Source: Rugalucina vietnamica
Taxonomy: Eukaryota; Mollusca; Bivalvia; Lucinida; Lucinidae
Reading direction: 5' to 3'
DNA length: 64,000 nt
Assembly: GCA_964017185.1 (NCBI GenBank)
Contig: OZ024870.1
Coordinates: 21,165,621 to 21,229,620 of the forward strand
Position 1 is the stretch's first letter. Every line of letters starts with the position of its first letter. Shown piece after piece: positions 1 to 11,127 of the stretch. The translations under genes were made by a program, and so were the position numbers. Below the pieces are notes generated by a model. It had not been told where the DNA came from. It saw nothing but the letters and a program-made list of their open reading frames with translations, and did no database searches.

Positions 1-221
1 TTATATCTGGTTCTGTTGATGTACAGTAGCTGAATTTGTACTTGTATTTTGGAACGCTTTGTTAGCCGCGGACAAACGAGTACATTGTCTTTTAGTTATT
101 ACCTAAATATATTGACATTGGTTTTGATTGCGTCTGCCAGCCAGTCACGTTGACTTTTCACGTTTTCATGTTAGTTTTTACTGGGTCGGGTTCGGTATGA
201 ACTAAGCATTTTAGTCTTTAC

Positions 222-425
222 GAAAACGTACCCATGCAATATACACAGATTTTTTTTTCAGCGGGAAAAATGGAAAATTTCAAGGGAAAACAATAATACT
301 TTTGTTCAAAAATAGATTGTAGTTCGATCTAAAATGATATAATAAAAATAGGTATATCCCTGTAGACCCCAAGTTACTATAAAAAGTGTGATATTAGGGG
401 TATACATTATACGGATATTGTTGTT
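222..425 (+). repeat. Degenerate copy of GCCTC-stem MITE
   Basis: A run matching the better copies at 4690-4955 and 8180-9105: a temperature of T-rich and A-rich spacer (GGGAAAAATGGAAAATTTC), a 'TCAAAAATAGATTG' arm, then AAAAATAGGTATA and a closing segment ending in a GGGGTATACATT box. The central GCC/GGC stem seen in other copies is eroded here. Non-coding; non-autonomous DNA element by inference. Confidence 0.5.
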
Positions 426-429
426 TGCA

Positions 430-1620
430 AAATAAGGGCATCAAAATTCGATTGTTTTAAAGTCCACCGAAATCTAGGACGATAAAGTTCCTCGTACTAT
501 GTTGTGACGGTGACCTTTATTTGCTTTTGGTGACCCGTTCGAAAATAGCTCGGTATTTGTTCTCAAACAAACATTTGTTTCGCCATGTTTTGATACTCTA
601 CAAAATCAAACATTGTGCCATGACACTGGTGTATTACCTCAAGACTTTGATTGATGTAAATTTTTATTCAAGATTACTTTTTTCGTTAACTACCAGGAAG
701 AACATGACACTGGCATTTGCAAACCACTTTCCATGTCCACTTCAAGAATCACGGATTTTACCCGGTCAATACCAGGCATCTTGAAGTTTTATCATTTGTT
801 TGTACGGGAAATACCTTTCCATACGAACTTCGTTTTGCAGTGCTAGTTACAAGTCCCGTAAAATGCAGACAACGTACCGACATGGCCAAAGCTGTTGACT
901 GGGGCGTTAAGCATCAATTTAAACAAACAAAATATATAATAATTATATCTCGAGCAAACTGATGAGCTCTCTCTTCCTGGTTCAGTTTGCTGTCTACAAG
1001 TCTTTTGTAACATCGCTAACATCGCTACCATCTGGGGCTGAAGTTTTAATTCAGCATTCTTTGTATCCGGAGAATGTGTATTATCCATTTCACCTTCGTT
1101 CGTTTACAACATATTAAAGACACTCGATCATAGGACATTAATTTATTTACAAATTCCTCTCTTCTCACCTAGGGTTGATACTAACATCGGCCAAATCTTA
1201 AGATATTCACCTGTTAAATCTTAAGCCAATATTTGCCATAGATTTTGCTGTGGCTGTTAAATGTTTGGCAAAATGAGCTGGGTTCGTGCATTGCTGAAAC
1301 CAAACAATTTAGACGTCGTGTAAGTCATGATAATCAAACATTTCTATAGGAGAGATCATTAAACACTAGGTTAATTGATACTGGTCAGTTATTGTTTGGA
1401 TCCTCAGCTTTACCAAGAAAGTGCACACATAGGACACTCCTGCTTTATTACCTCCTACAGAGAGCTTAACTATAATCACGGCTTAAGCCTTTGATGTCAA
1501 GATAGACCAGTGCCGTTCATCTATAATATGTAAGTTGGATGTTACATTACTTGCATAAACATGATGCAAATAGTATATCGTATTCGTTCTAGATGGTGCA
1601 CTGTGATCTTACATTTATAA
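430..1620. other. No gene recognised; SINE tail at about 876-945
   Basis: Only short open frames are present, without any recognisable protein pattern. About 876-945 carries the tail shared with other SINE-like repeats of this window (GACATGGCC, then TTGACTGGGGCGTTAAGC, then an AAACAAACAAA run). The rest shows no repeat that I can link to other parts of the window. Confidence 0.5.
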
Positions 1621-1830
1621 AAATGAGGGCCCCAAGGAAGATTGGTACACAACCAATTGGGTCACCTTCTTGAAATTAAGTATTTACTTACTTACTTACT
1701 TACTTATTTACTAAAAGGGAAATATGTCCAAAACGTGCATGGTGGTGCATTCTAAGTAGGACTGCGGTGGCTCCGCCCCGACATGACTAAAATTGTTGCT
1801 TGGGACGTTAAACCTAAAACAAGGTTTAGT
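1621..1830 (+). repeat. Two SINE tail fragments with TTAC run
   Basis: 1628-1710 starts with GGGCCCCAAGGAAGATTGGT and ends in a tetranucleotide run (TTAC/TTAT), exactly as a second copy does at 33,098-33,180. 1745-1830 is the GACATGACT...GGGACGTTAAACC tail found in the tRNA-derived SINEs of this window. Heads are missing, so these are truncated copies. Confidence 0.55.
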
Positions 1831-2440
1831 GTAAGTTTCAGTAAACCAACCAAAACATTCCGGTGACAAAACTAGCGAACAATACCAATACATCAGTGCT
1901 CAAATATTCTTTCAAACATGAAAATACATTGAAGTCTAGGGAGTTTTTAAAAATGACGAATAACTATGTCAGTCGACTATACCTTACAAGCATATAGGAT
2001 ATTATATAAATGTGATGCGACAGTCTGTATGCTTAGTTTTTAACCCAATCACGGTTGATAGCTATGTTTCCTTCTTTAATTGCACGCAGGTGGGTCGGGC
2101 GTCAGACTCTATGATGACCCCTACTTATTTATTGCGTTTTTAAACCATTTCAGTGTAAGTCACTTAATGACTTTGTGTTTTAACCTCTTCAGTGTACTTT
2201 CACTTAAATGACTGGAAAAATGTATAAAAATAAAAACAAAAATAAATAAATGTTCAGGTTTTTCGAAGAACGATGCTTACCCTTTGGAAGATAAAACATC
2301 AGTACGTGCATAGGTCATACAACTGAACTATACTACTAAGTTCAAGATGATGCGAGTTTCTTCTAGGACAATCTAGTCCTCCAAAAGTCAGCTACATGAA
2401 AAATGTGACATAAAACTAGTTTAGCCCCTAGAAGTCATAT
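1831..2440. other. No gene or clear repeat seen
   Basis: AT-rich sequence with short spurious frames only. A loosely repeated phrase (TCAGTGTAAGTCACTTAATGAC and a diverged second copy) occurs at about 2150-2210. Nothing else stands out. Confidence 0.4.
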
Positions 2441-2675
2441 GAGCCTGTGCATGAGAAAACCAACAATTTGGGTTTCCGACCAGGTCCAACACAAACCAGC
2501 CTGTACAGTCACAGAAGAAACCCAGGATCTTGAAAATTTGGGTATAAGTAGAGGAGGAAATGTACCATCCGTGTAGCGAAAACAAAGACGCTGATCAGCT
2601 TCGCGGTTACCGCGAAGCTGATCTGCGTCTTTGTTTTCGCCCATGCAAATTGTTGGTTTTCTCACGCACAGGCTC
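2441..2675. mobile_element. Palindromic MITE, family A, copy 1
   Basis: Starts GAGCCTGTGCATGAGAAAAC and ends with the complement (GTTTTCTCACGCACAGGCTC). It is flanked on both sides by ATAT, a 4-bp target duplication. A nearly perfect inner palindrome at 2576-2640 joins GCGAAAACAAAGACGC to its complement through a TGATCAGCTTCGCGGTTACC turn. No coding capacity. Six full copies plus one arm are spread over the window, so this is a non-autonomous DNA transposon family whose transposase is not in the window. Confidence 0.85.
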
Positions 2676-2924
2676 ATATACAAGTCACATTTACGTCCGA
2701 AAACTAGTTTAAGGTAGCTTTGCTAGTTTAATCTAGTTTGCGGAATTTATAGGAAAGAAATTAGCGAATCAGAAGACAAATATAATTAAGTAAATATAAT
2801 TAAAATATGACATGTTCTACATCCGTAGATGCAAAAATCAAACCGTAGGATGCGGCATCACGAAAATATATAACGAAATGACGTTGTCGACTTTTAGGTC
2901 ACATGAATTATAAGACTACTGTCT
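2676..2924. other. No feature recognised
   Basis: AT-rich spacer between two MITEs; no frame or repeat that I can support. Confidence 0.4.
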
Positions 2925-3475
2925 AAAAACTTGCCTCTGATAATGGTTTTTCGCAGAAAATTTTTGTATGGGGGACGACAGAAAAATTATTTTCATGTCA
3001 AAATCCTGATCTTAGTTTGTCCTAATAGGACCTGCAAAAACTTTGAAAATCGGTGAACAAATAAACTTTTTATGGCCAAAATGAATTTTGCATAGGGATT
3101 TTTGCATTGGCAAGGGAGATAATCGATGATCATGAAAATGCATATTTTTCGAGAATTTTTACCTGATCATGAAGATTTTGTCTCAGGTATATCTTTTGTG
3201 TCAATTTATAATAATTTTGAGCAATCATGATTAAAAAGTTAGAATTCAAAATTTTTGCGGAAAAATATTTACCTCCCTTCCATGAGATTTTTGTACAGGA
3301 AATCCCTATACAAAAATGTTTTGGACCAGAACTTTTTTATTTGTCAACCGATTTTCAAAATGTTTGCTGCACAATTTGCGACAAACTAATGCTTAATTGT
3401 GCCAAGAAAATATTTCTTCTATATTTGAACAGTTGTAAAATATCTGCAAAAAACCATTATCACACACTACGAAAC
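2925..3475. mobile_element. Palindromic MITE, family C
   Basis: The outer arms are inverted repeats: TGATAATGGTTTTTCGCAGA near 2938 and the complement near 3440-3463. Further in, a TTTGAAAATCGGTGAACAAA box near 3040 pairs with TTTGTCAACCGATTTTCAAA near 3340. A single arm of the same family lies inverted at about 29,990-30,150. The ORFs inside are shadows of the palindrome. The target duplication is not clear. Confidence 0.6.
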
Positions 3476-3688
3476 AGACTTTAGTACTTGCAGTCGTAAG
3501 CTGGAATATGTAGCAAAACGGAAGAATATTTGGCGCATGTGTGCAGGACTCATAAACTGGGCCAGTCCCACAAACTGGGATAAATTCAGAGCTGATTTCC
3601 ACAGAGTCAATTTAATCAATGAAGGCAAGTATTTTCATGGGTTACAAGATGATGCATTCTTATATAAACTGACCAACAAACATGATTT

Positions 3689-3922
3689 GAGCCGCCTCGT
3701 GGGAAAACCAACAATGTGGTTTCTGAAAAGGTCTGACACAAACCGGCCTGTACAAGCACAGAAGCAGGCTAGAAGCTTGAAATTTTGGAGTTAAGTAGAG
3801 GAGCAATTGTACTATCCGAGTAGCGAAAACAAAGGCGCTAATCAGCTTCGCGGTTACCGCGAAGCTGATCTGCGCCTTTGTTTTCGCATATGCAGATTGT
3901 TGGTTTTCCCACGAGGCGGCTC
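3689..3922. mobile_element. Palindromic MITE, family A, copy 2
   Basis: Termini GAGCCGCCTCGTGGGAAAAC / complement, flanked by ATTT on both sides (3685-3688 and 3923-3926), a perfect 4-bp target duplication. The inner palindrome is centred on GCGGTTACCGC near 3855. About 234 bp long like the other copies. Confidence 0.88.
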
Positions 3923-3999
3923 ATTTATTACTCGACAAATCTCGCACTAGTACTTGTTCATTTCCATTCTAACACAAAACAAATAGAAATCATTTAATA

Positions 4000-4130
4000 A
4001 AGGTTAAAAAAGTAAGCAATGATCAGGAAAAGGCGCAGTCAGAAAGAAATTCCCACTCAAAAAAAAAAAAAAAAAAAAAGTCGAGTGAGCAGCTATTTCC
4101 CAGTAGGCGGCTACTCAGTTATCCGAACTT
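4000..4130 (-). repeat. Remnant of the 310-bp repeat found at 20,579 and 27,950
   Basis: Reverse-strand match to the end of that repeat: AAGCAATGATCAGGAAAAGG here equals the complement of CCTTTTCCTGATCTTTGCCT at 20,870. It is followed by an A19 run and the complement of the GAGTGGCCACCTATTGGGAA segment in diverged form. Non-coding. Confidence 0.5.
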
Positions 4131-4525
4131 AAATAAAAATATGAAAACGTACACAAACTTCAAACAGCACTAAAAGTCGACTCCAAAACATACAAAAAAT
4201 GGAACCACAACAGAAGTATCGCCTTGGAACGATCAGCAATATAAAATTATAAAAGCATTTTTGAGAAGTGATTTATTTTCATGCATAACTGAATATAATC
4301 ATTTGAGCATAAACTGCGTTTAGTGGACTAATTTACACCTGTTAGTAGTTCTCAATACGACAAACACCATAACAATAAACCAAGGATAATATCAACCAGG
4401 CGTATGCCATGCACCCATGATACATATGATGTCTGGGATGCTTAAAATTAACCATTTATGAGAGGGTGGCATTCAACCATTTTTTTAACGCAATGTTAAT
4501 TTTGTGATATTAAGTCGTGTTGTAT

Positions 4526-4700
4526 GGAGCGCGGTAGCACTGTGGCAGAGCGTCGGACGGACTCCGAATCAAAAGGTCCTGGATCAGAAGAACCTCGATG
4601 CGCAGCCGTGCCTTGTCATTGAGCAAGTCACAATAACTTCCCAGCTACTGGCAATTACCTGAGATATGGTCATTTACCGAAATTGTTTTGATATATGCAT
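4526..4700 (+). repeat. tRNA-derived SINE, family 1
   Basis: GCGGTAGCACTGTGGCAGAG resembles a pol III A box and GGTCCTGGATCAGAAG a decayed B box. The following 'CCTTGTCATTGAGCAAG' body is shared with the better copy at 32,280-32,463. A SINE rather than a tRNA gene: the cloverleaf is not closed. Confidence 0.55.
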
Positions 4701-4955
4701 TACAAAAACTTTCCCATGCAATATACAGTGATTTTTAAAGTTGTAAAAAATGAAACTTTTCAGTAGAAAATTTTTGATATTTTTTCTTATTTTTGCTCAA
4801 AACATAAATTGTGTGTACACGTTAGAACCGCCTCGCCGAGTACCCACAATCTATGTTTTGGAGCACAAATAAGAAAAATAGGTATACCCCTGCATACCCC
4901 AGTTTTACTATATAAAAGTTGGGTTTGAGGGGGTATTCATCGCACTGACATGTTT
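4690..4955 (+). mobile_element. GCCTC-stem palindromic MITE (family B)
   Basis: The order is TTTGCTCAAAACATAAATTG, a short GAACCGCCTC stem, then CCCACAATCTATGTTTTGG, the complement of the first arm, followed by AAAAATAGGTATACCCCTGC and a TATAAAAG...GGGGTATTCAT tail. So the element has an outer palindrome and an inner hairpin. Related copies are at 7212, 8180-9105, 9360, 10,745, 38,765 and 48,385. Confidence 0.65.
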
Positions 4956-5063
4956 TCCTGATGTAACTGTGAACTGACACATTGCAACGGACACCATGTG
5001 GTTTGAATTGTTGGATTTTTATTCATTGTAATAGAAACACATGTTTTTCTTATGTGTTAGTGT

Positions 5064-5306
5064 TAGGCCTCGTTTCCACGGACAATTTTTCTTTGACAAA
5101 GTAGGTTTGTCGCAGAAAAAAATATGCTCTTGTAAAGTTCAATTCTGTGGCGAAGTTTCATTGTCAAATATCTGTGACAAAGACGAGCGAGCTAAGAAAT
5201 ATGTTATCTTTGCTGTGTGTGAACGCAAAATTCATTGCCAAAGTTTCTGTGACAAATTATCTTCATCAAAGAAAAAAATGTCCATGGAAAACAGGCTATG
5301 TCAGCA
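5064..5306. mobile_element. Candidate short TIR element
   Basis: TAGGCCTCGTTTCCACGGAC at the left matches, with a few changes, the complement of GTCCATGGAAAACAGGCTA at the right. A second inner pair follows (TTTCTTTGACAAAG and CATCAAAGAAA). About 243 bp and no coding pattern; the 95-residue frames here are shadows of the repeat. No target duplication is evident. Only one copy is seen. Confidence 0.45.
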
Positions 5307-5365
5307 AACATGTAATTTCAGAGCATAAATCCCTCACGACCTACTTTTGTCACGACATAACAAAT

Positions 5366-5596
5366 GAGCCGCCTCATGGGAAAACCAACAATCTGCATAT
5401 GCGAAAACAAAGACGCAGATCAGCTTCGCGGTGACCGCAAAGCTGATCAGCGCCTTTGTTTTCGCTACTCGGATAGTACAACTCCTCTTCTACTTAAATC
5501 CAAAATTTCAAGCTTCTAGCTCTTTTCTGTGCTTGTACAAGTCAGTTTGTGTAGGACCTGATCAAAAACCACATTGGTTTTCCCATGAGGCGGCTC
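5366..5596. mobile_element. Palindromic MITE, family A, copy 3
   Basis: GAGCCGCCTCATGGGAAAAC to its complement, flanked by AAAT on both sides (4-bp target duplication). The central palindrome carries one unpaired change (GCGGTGACCGCAAAG). Inverted relative to copy 2 by the flanking arm differences. Confidence 0.87.
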
Positions 5597-5677
5597 AAAT
5601 TCTAAAACATTCGTGGCAATTCTGCTCTACACGCTTTGTTGTTCGTATATTGGTGTTATACTGTGTTCACCTTTAGC

Positions 5678-5912
5678 TGTACGTTCCCTTTCAAGGTTAG
5701 AGACGGGCAAATCAGTAGACTGGGGCGAACACGAAAGTGTAACAAATTTTGACAATATAACAACCTGGCACACTCACAAGCAGAACTAAGAGAGTCTCCT
5801 ACTAATGCGCCACATGCGAAGTTCGAACCCACACTGGACAAAGCGTTGAGATGATCGAATGAGGGAAATCAACAAACTTAATGACTCGACCACAGGGCCG
5901 TCCCAGACTAGT
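5678..5912 (-). repeat. tRNA-derived SINE, family 2 (decayed)
   Basis: On the minus strand a 'GGTCGAG' A-box-like head and GTGTGGGTTCGAACTT B-box-like motif are followed by the CTGCTTGTGAGTGTGCCAGG body and a GAAAGGGAACGTACAG end. Better copies at 36,788, 41,688, 45,934 and 50,020 share this order, ending in GAAAGGGACGT. Confidence 0.6.
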
Positions 5913-6380
5913 AGGACTGTTGTATATGAGGCTGCATATTCCTCGTCCTGCACAACTAAACATAGTATCATGCTAAAGCTAACACGTGGGATAACAAAGC
6001 CTGATAACCCGTAAAAAATAATTTAAGGTCCAAACTAGCATTGTGCCACACTGTTGTGCTGTTGCTTTTTAAAATAATACCACTTGACAAATTTGGTGAT
6101 GACGTTGACCTATATTTGTTGATGCCATTGACCTATATGAAAATTATCACATTTACATATTCATGATATTAAACAAAATATAAAAATCAGGAAAAAAACG
6201 AGGGAAAACTATTGCTATTAAAGGGGTTGGGTGGGTTATAGGATCTACCGTGCAGCCCTTGAAAAATCCTTACAGCTGCCCGTTTGGTCAGAGGAACCAC
6301 CTAAATGCCAAAAATACTGTCCTAAACAATGAACACGTTTGTATAATGTAACTACATACAGTTTGCGTTACCACCCTTAA
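5913..6380. other. No feature recognised
   Basis: AT-rich; short frames without a recognisable pattern and no repeat I can link to another part of the window. Confidence 0.4.
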
Positions 6381-6384
6381 TGAT

Positions 6385-6730
6385 TCTTAAAGGTGGTCGG
6401 GTCGGATTATGGGCCCCGCCCAATGGGGCCTAGGAGAAATAGATGGGCTGCTTGTGCCTCCAGGCAAAGCTTCTAAACTACTGACAGACCATCTGATTAC
6501 TTGTCAACCGCTCATGTCTGAGCCTGCCCAGGAAAAGTGGTTTAGTCAAACCATCCATACATATAAGCTTTAATGGCTTAGTTTGAATGGTTATATTCAT
6601 GAAGCACATTTTGCGTGTCATGTCATCCTAATGTTCTCATAAAATGGAGGTAACGTCCCGACATGACCATTGCTATTGACTGGGAAGTAAAGCATCAATT
6701 GAAACAGAACAAAACAAAACAAAACAAAAA
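6385..6730 (+). repeat. SINE-like repeat, family 4
   Basis: Order: GGTGGTCGGGTCGGATTATG, GGCCTAGGAGAAATAGATGG, CAAACCATCCATACATATAA, GTAACGTCCCGACATGACC, then GGAAGTAAAGCATCAA and an AAAAC-rich tail. The same order is read at 24,672-24,942 (minus), 32,200-32,970 (minus, split), 33,290-35,870 (split by a hAT-like insertion) and starts again at 63,972 at the window edge. The A-rich 3' tail suggests retroposition. Confidence 0.6.
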
Positions 6731-6744
6731 ATACCCACATCACA

Positions 6745-7210
<466 letters not shown>

Positions 7211-7211
7211 A

Positions 7212-7465
7212 CATCACGAAAACATGTCCGTGTAATGTATACTCCATTGAACCCCACTTTGAAATAGCAAACCTTGGGTATGCAGAGGTATACATATTTT
7301 CTTATTTTTGCCCCAAAACATAGATTCACTCGTCGGATTGTGGGTACACATATTGACTATGTTTTGAGCAAAAAAAAATAAAAATAAAATAAGAGAAAAT
7401 AACAAAAATTTTCAGCTGAAAATTTTCAAATTTTAAAAGCTCAAAAAATCTCTGTTTATTGCATG
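7212..7465 (-). mobile_element. GCCTC-stem MITE (family B), reverse copy
   Basis: Read on the minus strand it shows the family order: GCAAT..., AAATTTTCAGCTGAAAATTT, TTTTTGCTCAAAACATAGTC, TGTGTACCCACAATCCGACG, TTTTGGGGCAAAAATAAG and GTATACATTACACGGACATG. The inner GCC stem is lost. Confidence 0.6.
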
Positions 7466-7469
7466 AGCA

Positions 7470-7502
7470 AATTAATCATAGCCAATCTTGTTCTTCACGC
7501 GT

Positions 7503-7536
<34 letters not shown>

Positions 7537-7800
7537 GTGTTTTGTTTTGTTTTGTGTTTTGTGTGTGTGTGTGTGTGTTGTCTTGTACTGTCGTTTCTTT
7601 CCCTCCTAGTGTCTGGGTTGGGATTCTTACCAGTATGAAAATTCGTAACCAAGAGATGACGTTAGTCCCTAATGGGATTCGAACTCGGGTTCGAACTCGG
7701 GTCGCCGGGGTAGAAATCCAATGCTCTAACCACTGAGCCAAAGAGTCGACTCCCTGACTAAGTATGTCAGAGATTTTACTATTGATTGAATAAGGTGCTA
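7470..7800 (-). repeat. tRNA-derived SINE, family 3
   Basis: Minus strand from about 7750: GACTCTTTGGCTCAGTGGTT (A-box), TAGAGCATTGGATT, then GAGTTCGAATCCC (B-box) near 7673, followed by a TCATCTCTTGGTTACG body and a GAAACGACAGTACAAG segment leading to T-runs and (GT)n on the plus strand. A second copy lies at 29,490-29,780 in the same orientation. The B-box region is duplicated here (GGGTTCGAACTCGGGTTCGA on plus). A SINE, not a functional tRNA. Confidence 0.75.
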
Positions 7801-8073
7801 CATGTATTTATAGAAGTTACGCTTCATGTGATCTGCCAACTCGACCTTCCAACCACGGCAGATTATCTAGAATAAATGAAGATGCAATGGGAAATAACAT
7901 CGCCACCCCATATTTCGAGAAAGTAACTTTTTATGACTTTAATGACTCATTAGGTCCATCTTCGACGAGCCCCCACCTGACGAACATAAAAATTCGTAAC
8001 TAAGAGATGACGATAGTTTGAAACAAGAAAAGGTATGACACAAAGTGTCATATCAATTGACTCAATTATGAAG

Positions 8074-8135
8074 ATGTTGCAGTTACTCATCTATAAGGCC
8101 GAAAATGTTGCAGTTACTTATCTATAAGGCCGAAA
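8074..8135. repeat. 31-bp tandem duplication
   Basis: ATGTTGCAGTTACTCATCTA...GGCCGAAA is followed directly by the same phrase with one change (ACTTATC). Two copies only. Confidence 0.8.
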
Positions 8136-8179
8136 ACTTTTTTCTCGGCCCCCTCCCTTATCTGTTTTAACCGCCCCTC

Positions 8180-8458
8180 ATCTTTTCTTATGGCTCAAAT
8201 AAAACATGGCTTCTTTTTGCAGATGTCAAATGTGAAATTTAAATATTATTTCATGTGTTTAACTGGTTTTAAAATGGAAATTTCACCAGAAAAATTGGTA
8301 TTTTTAATAGTTATTGCTCAAAACTGGGATTTTGAGTGCATGTTAGACCCGTCTCACTGAGGCGGTTCTTGCAGGTACCAGGGATCGGATGTTTTGGTCC
8401 AAAAAAAAAAAAGAAAATAGGTATACCCTTTATGAAAAGTTGTCCGTGCATTTTACAG

Positions 8459-8490
<32 letters not shown>

Positions 8491-9105
8491 CAACTGTAAA
8501 AAATGAAAATTTCACTAGAAAAATTTGATATTTCTAGTAATTTTGCTCTAGGATTGGATCTTGGGTGCATGATGGACCCGCCTCACTGAGGCGGTTCTAG
8601 CAGGTACCCATGATCCGATGTTTTGGACCAGAAATAATAGAATTAGGTGTACCCTGCATTATTCAAACTTGCCCACGCATTTTACAGAGATTTTTATCAA
8701 CTGTGAAAAATAAAAATTTAACCAGAAAAATTTTGATATTTTTGATATAGTTCTAAGCTTGGATCTTGGATGCATGTTGGACCCGCCTCACCGAGGCGGT
8801 TCTAGCAGGTATCCATGATGGGATGTTTTAGACCAAAAATAATAAAAATGGGTATACCCTTTATGAAAAGTTGCCCATGCATGTTACAGAGATTTCACCA
8901 GAAAAATTTTGATAGTTTGCTCTAAACTTGGATATTGGGTGCATGTGGGACCCGCCTCACCGAGGCGGTTCTAGCAGGTACCCATGATCGGTGTTTTGGA
9001 CCAAAAATAAGAAAAATGGGTATACCCCTGCAGACCTCAGTATCGTTATATAAAAGTGGGTTTATAGAGGCAATCATTGTACAGACTTGTTTTTCTGATA
9101 CAATA
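8180..9105 (+). repeat. Head-to-tail cluster of GCCTC-stem MITE (family B)
   Basis: Four successive units each give GAAATTTCACCAGAAAAATT, TTGCTC(T)AAACTTGGAT, a hairpin ACCCGCCTC-ACC/ACT-GAGGCGGT, GCAGGTACCCATGATCGGAT, TTTTGGACCAAAAATAA and GGGTATACCC. The unit spacing is about 200-230 bp; the last unit alone carries the TATAAAAGTGGGTTTA tail. The first contains a T30 run. This looks like serial insertion or unequal exchange of one element. Confidence 0.75.
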
Positions 9106-9359
9106 ATGTTTTGTTACTTTTAAAAGTTGTGAAAATGTCAAATTTCAAACAGATATACAAAATAAGTCTCAATTTTGATCTCGTCAATTTAGGTTTACAG
9201 GGCTTTCCACTGGTACATGAAAAATTATTGCCTGTTTAATACTTCAAATATAAAATTTGTGAACTAAAGAATTAAAAAAGACTGCATTTTGTCGAAAAAA
9301 AAAAAACAACAAAAAAACAACATGTTTGTTTAGATTTTAGATTTTAATAATTATTTCCC

Positions 9360-9620
9360 CTACATTATGAGAACATAGCCATGTAATGCACAGTAATCTT
9401 TGATGATAATTTTTCAGAAAAAAAAATATTGGTATCTGTTTTTCAGTGTTTAAAGGGCAGATTGTGGGTATGCGTAGGGACCACCTCGGTAGGGCGGTTC
9501 TGACAGGTACCCACAGATTGTCACCATCTATGTTTTGGGGTAAAAAACGGGAAAATTGTTAACTCTGAAAATCACACTTTCAATATACAGAAGAGGGGGT
9601 ATGTGGAATTATGTATTACA
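9360..9620 (+). mobile_element. GCCTC-stem MITE (family B)
   Basis: Family order is kept: CCATGTAATGCACAGTAATC, the stem CCACCTCGGTAGGGCGGTTC, GACAGGTACCCACAGATTG, CTATGTTTTGGGGTAAAAAA. The tail is shortened. Non-coding. Confidence 0.6.
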
Positions 9621-9674
9621 TGGGTCTGTTGGCATGATGTGCATACTTCAATTTCCTCAGCTTTTACCATGGGG

Positions 9675-10645
9675 TTACATTTACTGACTTGTGTTTACGC
9701 CATAACTTTGTTTCAAAGACAGGCTTTATCATGACACAACCTACATGTTTATAGGATATTAGCAACATTTACTGACTTATTTTAATGCTATGTCTCAAAG
9801 ACAGGCTTTATCATGACACAGCCTACATGTTTATAGGATATTAGCAACATTTACTGACTTAGTTTTATGCCATATCTCTGGTCTCAAAGACAGGCTTTAC
9901 CATGACACAACCTACATGTTTATAGGATTTTAGCAACATTTACTGACTTAAATTTATGCCATATCTCTAGTCTCAAAAACAGGCTTTACCATGACACAAC
10001 CTATATGTTTATAGGATATTAGCAACATTTACTGACTTATTTTTCTGCCATATCTCTGGTCTCAAAGACAGGCTTTACCATGACACAACCTACATGTTTA
10101 TAGAATATTAGCAACATTTACTGACTTAGTTTTATGCCAAATCTCTGGTCTCAAAGACAGGCTTTACCATGACACAATCTACATTTTTACAGGATATTAG
10201 CAACATTTACTGACTTAGTTTTATGCCATATCTCTGGTCTCAAAGACAGGGTCTACCATGACACAAACTACATGTTTATAGGATATTAGCAACACTTACT
10301 GTATTATTTTTATGCCATATCTCTGGTCTGAAAGATGGGCTTTACCACGACACAACCTATAAGTTTATAGGATATTAGCAACATTTAATGACTTAGTTTT
10401 ATGCCAGATCTCTGGTCTCAAAGACAGGCTTTACCATGACACAACCTTCATGTTTATAGGATATTAGCAACATTTACTGACTTAGTTTTATGCCATATCT
10501 CTGGTCTCAAAGACAGGCTTTACCACGACAAAACCTACATGTTTATAGGATATTAGCAACATTTAATGACTTAGTTTTTTGCCAAATTCCTGGTCAAAAA
10601 GGCAGGATTTACTATGACACAACCTATCAGTCTATAGGATATTAG
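9675..10645. repeat. 89-bp minisatellite, about 11 copies
   Basis: The anchor TTACTGACTT starts at 9681, 9769, 9851, 9940, 10,029, 10,118, 10,207, 10,296, 10,385, 10,474 and 10,563: mostly exactly 89 bp apart. Each unit reads TTTATGCCATATCTCTGGTC, CAAAGACAGGCTTTACCATG, ACACAACCTACATGTTTATA, GGATATTAGCAACA. The first two periods are 88 and 82 bp. No open frame runs through the array. Confidence 0.95.
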
Positions 10646-10650
10646 TTTGT

Positions 10651-10714
10651 TTCTGAGAATGTACAAGCCGGTTTGTGTCAGACTGGGTCAGACTGGTTTT
10701 ATCGCGTCATGGCT
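10651..10714 (-). repeat. Single decayed arm of MITE family A
   Basis: TGTACAAGCCGGTTTGTGTC and a final CGTCATGGCTC match one arm of the full copies; the inner palindrome and other arm are absent. Confidence 0.6.
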
Positions 10715-10744
10715 CATTTGGAAATTTAGAAAAGGTATTGATTT

Positions 10745-10970
10745 ACAATAAGAAGACTTGCCCCTGCAAAATACTAAGATTTTTCAAGTAGTGAAAATTG
10801 AAACTTTACAGCAAAAACTTTTTCTTGATATATTTCCAGTTTCTGTTGGGAACCTGGATAGTGGATGCACGTTAGAATCGCCTGGATTAGGGTATACCAC
10901 TGTATAGCCTGGTTTTACCATGTAAAAGTGGTGTTCAGGGGTGTATACATTGCAGGGACATGCTTTCTTG
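10745..10970 (+). mobile_element. GCCTC-stem MITE (family B), decayed
   Basis: CTGCAAAATACTAAGATTTT, GTGGATGCACGTTAGAATCG, GGGTATACCACTGTATAGCC and TAAAAGTGGTGTTCAGGGGT are in family order. The second half of the palindrome is missing. Confidence 0.55.
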
Positions 10971-11127
10971 ATGAAGTATTTGATAGCCAATTAAAAGAAA
11001 TGTTGAAATTATAAAGTACAAGTTGAGAACTATATTTAGTTGTACCAAACTGTCAGGTATTGAGATAATATGGTAGGTATTGAGGAAGGATAAATTCTTT
11101 AAATACTGTATATTAATGAAAGTATAT

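Noticed and set aside
5041..5434. Two overlapping 95-residue proteins
   Set aside because: They read across a short palindromic element and MITE copy 3; overlapping frames of equal length with no motif.
7671..7750. Functional tRNA gene on the minus strand
   Set aside because: It is the head of a SINE with a second copy at 29,645-29,715; the B-box region is duplicated and the cloverleaf broken.
9675..10645. CRISPR-like array
   Set aside because: The whole 89-bp unit repeats; there are no unique spacers, and the context is an animal genome.
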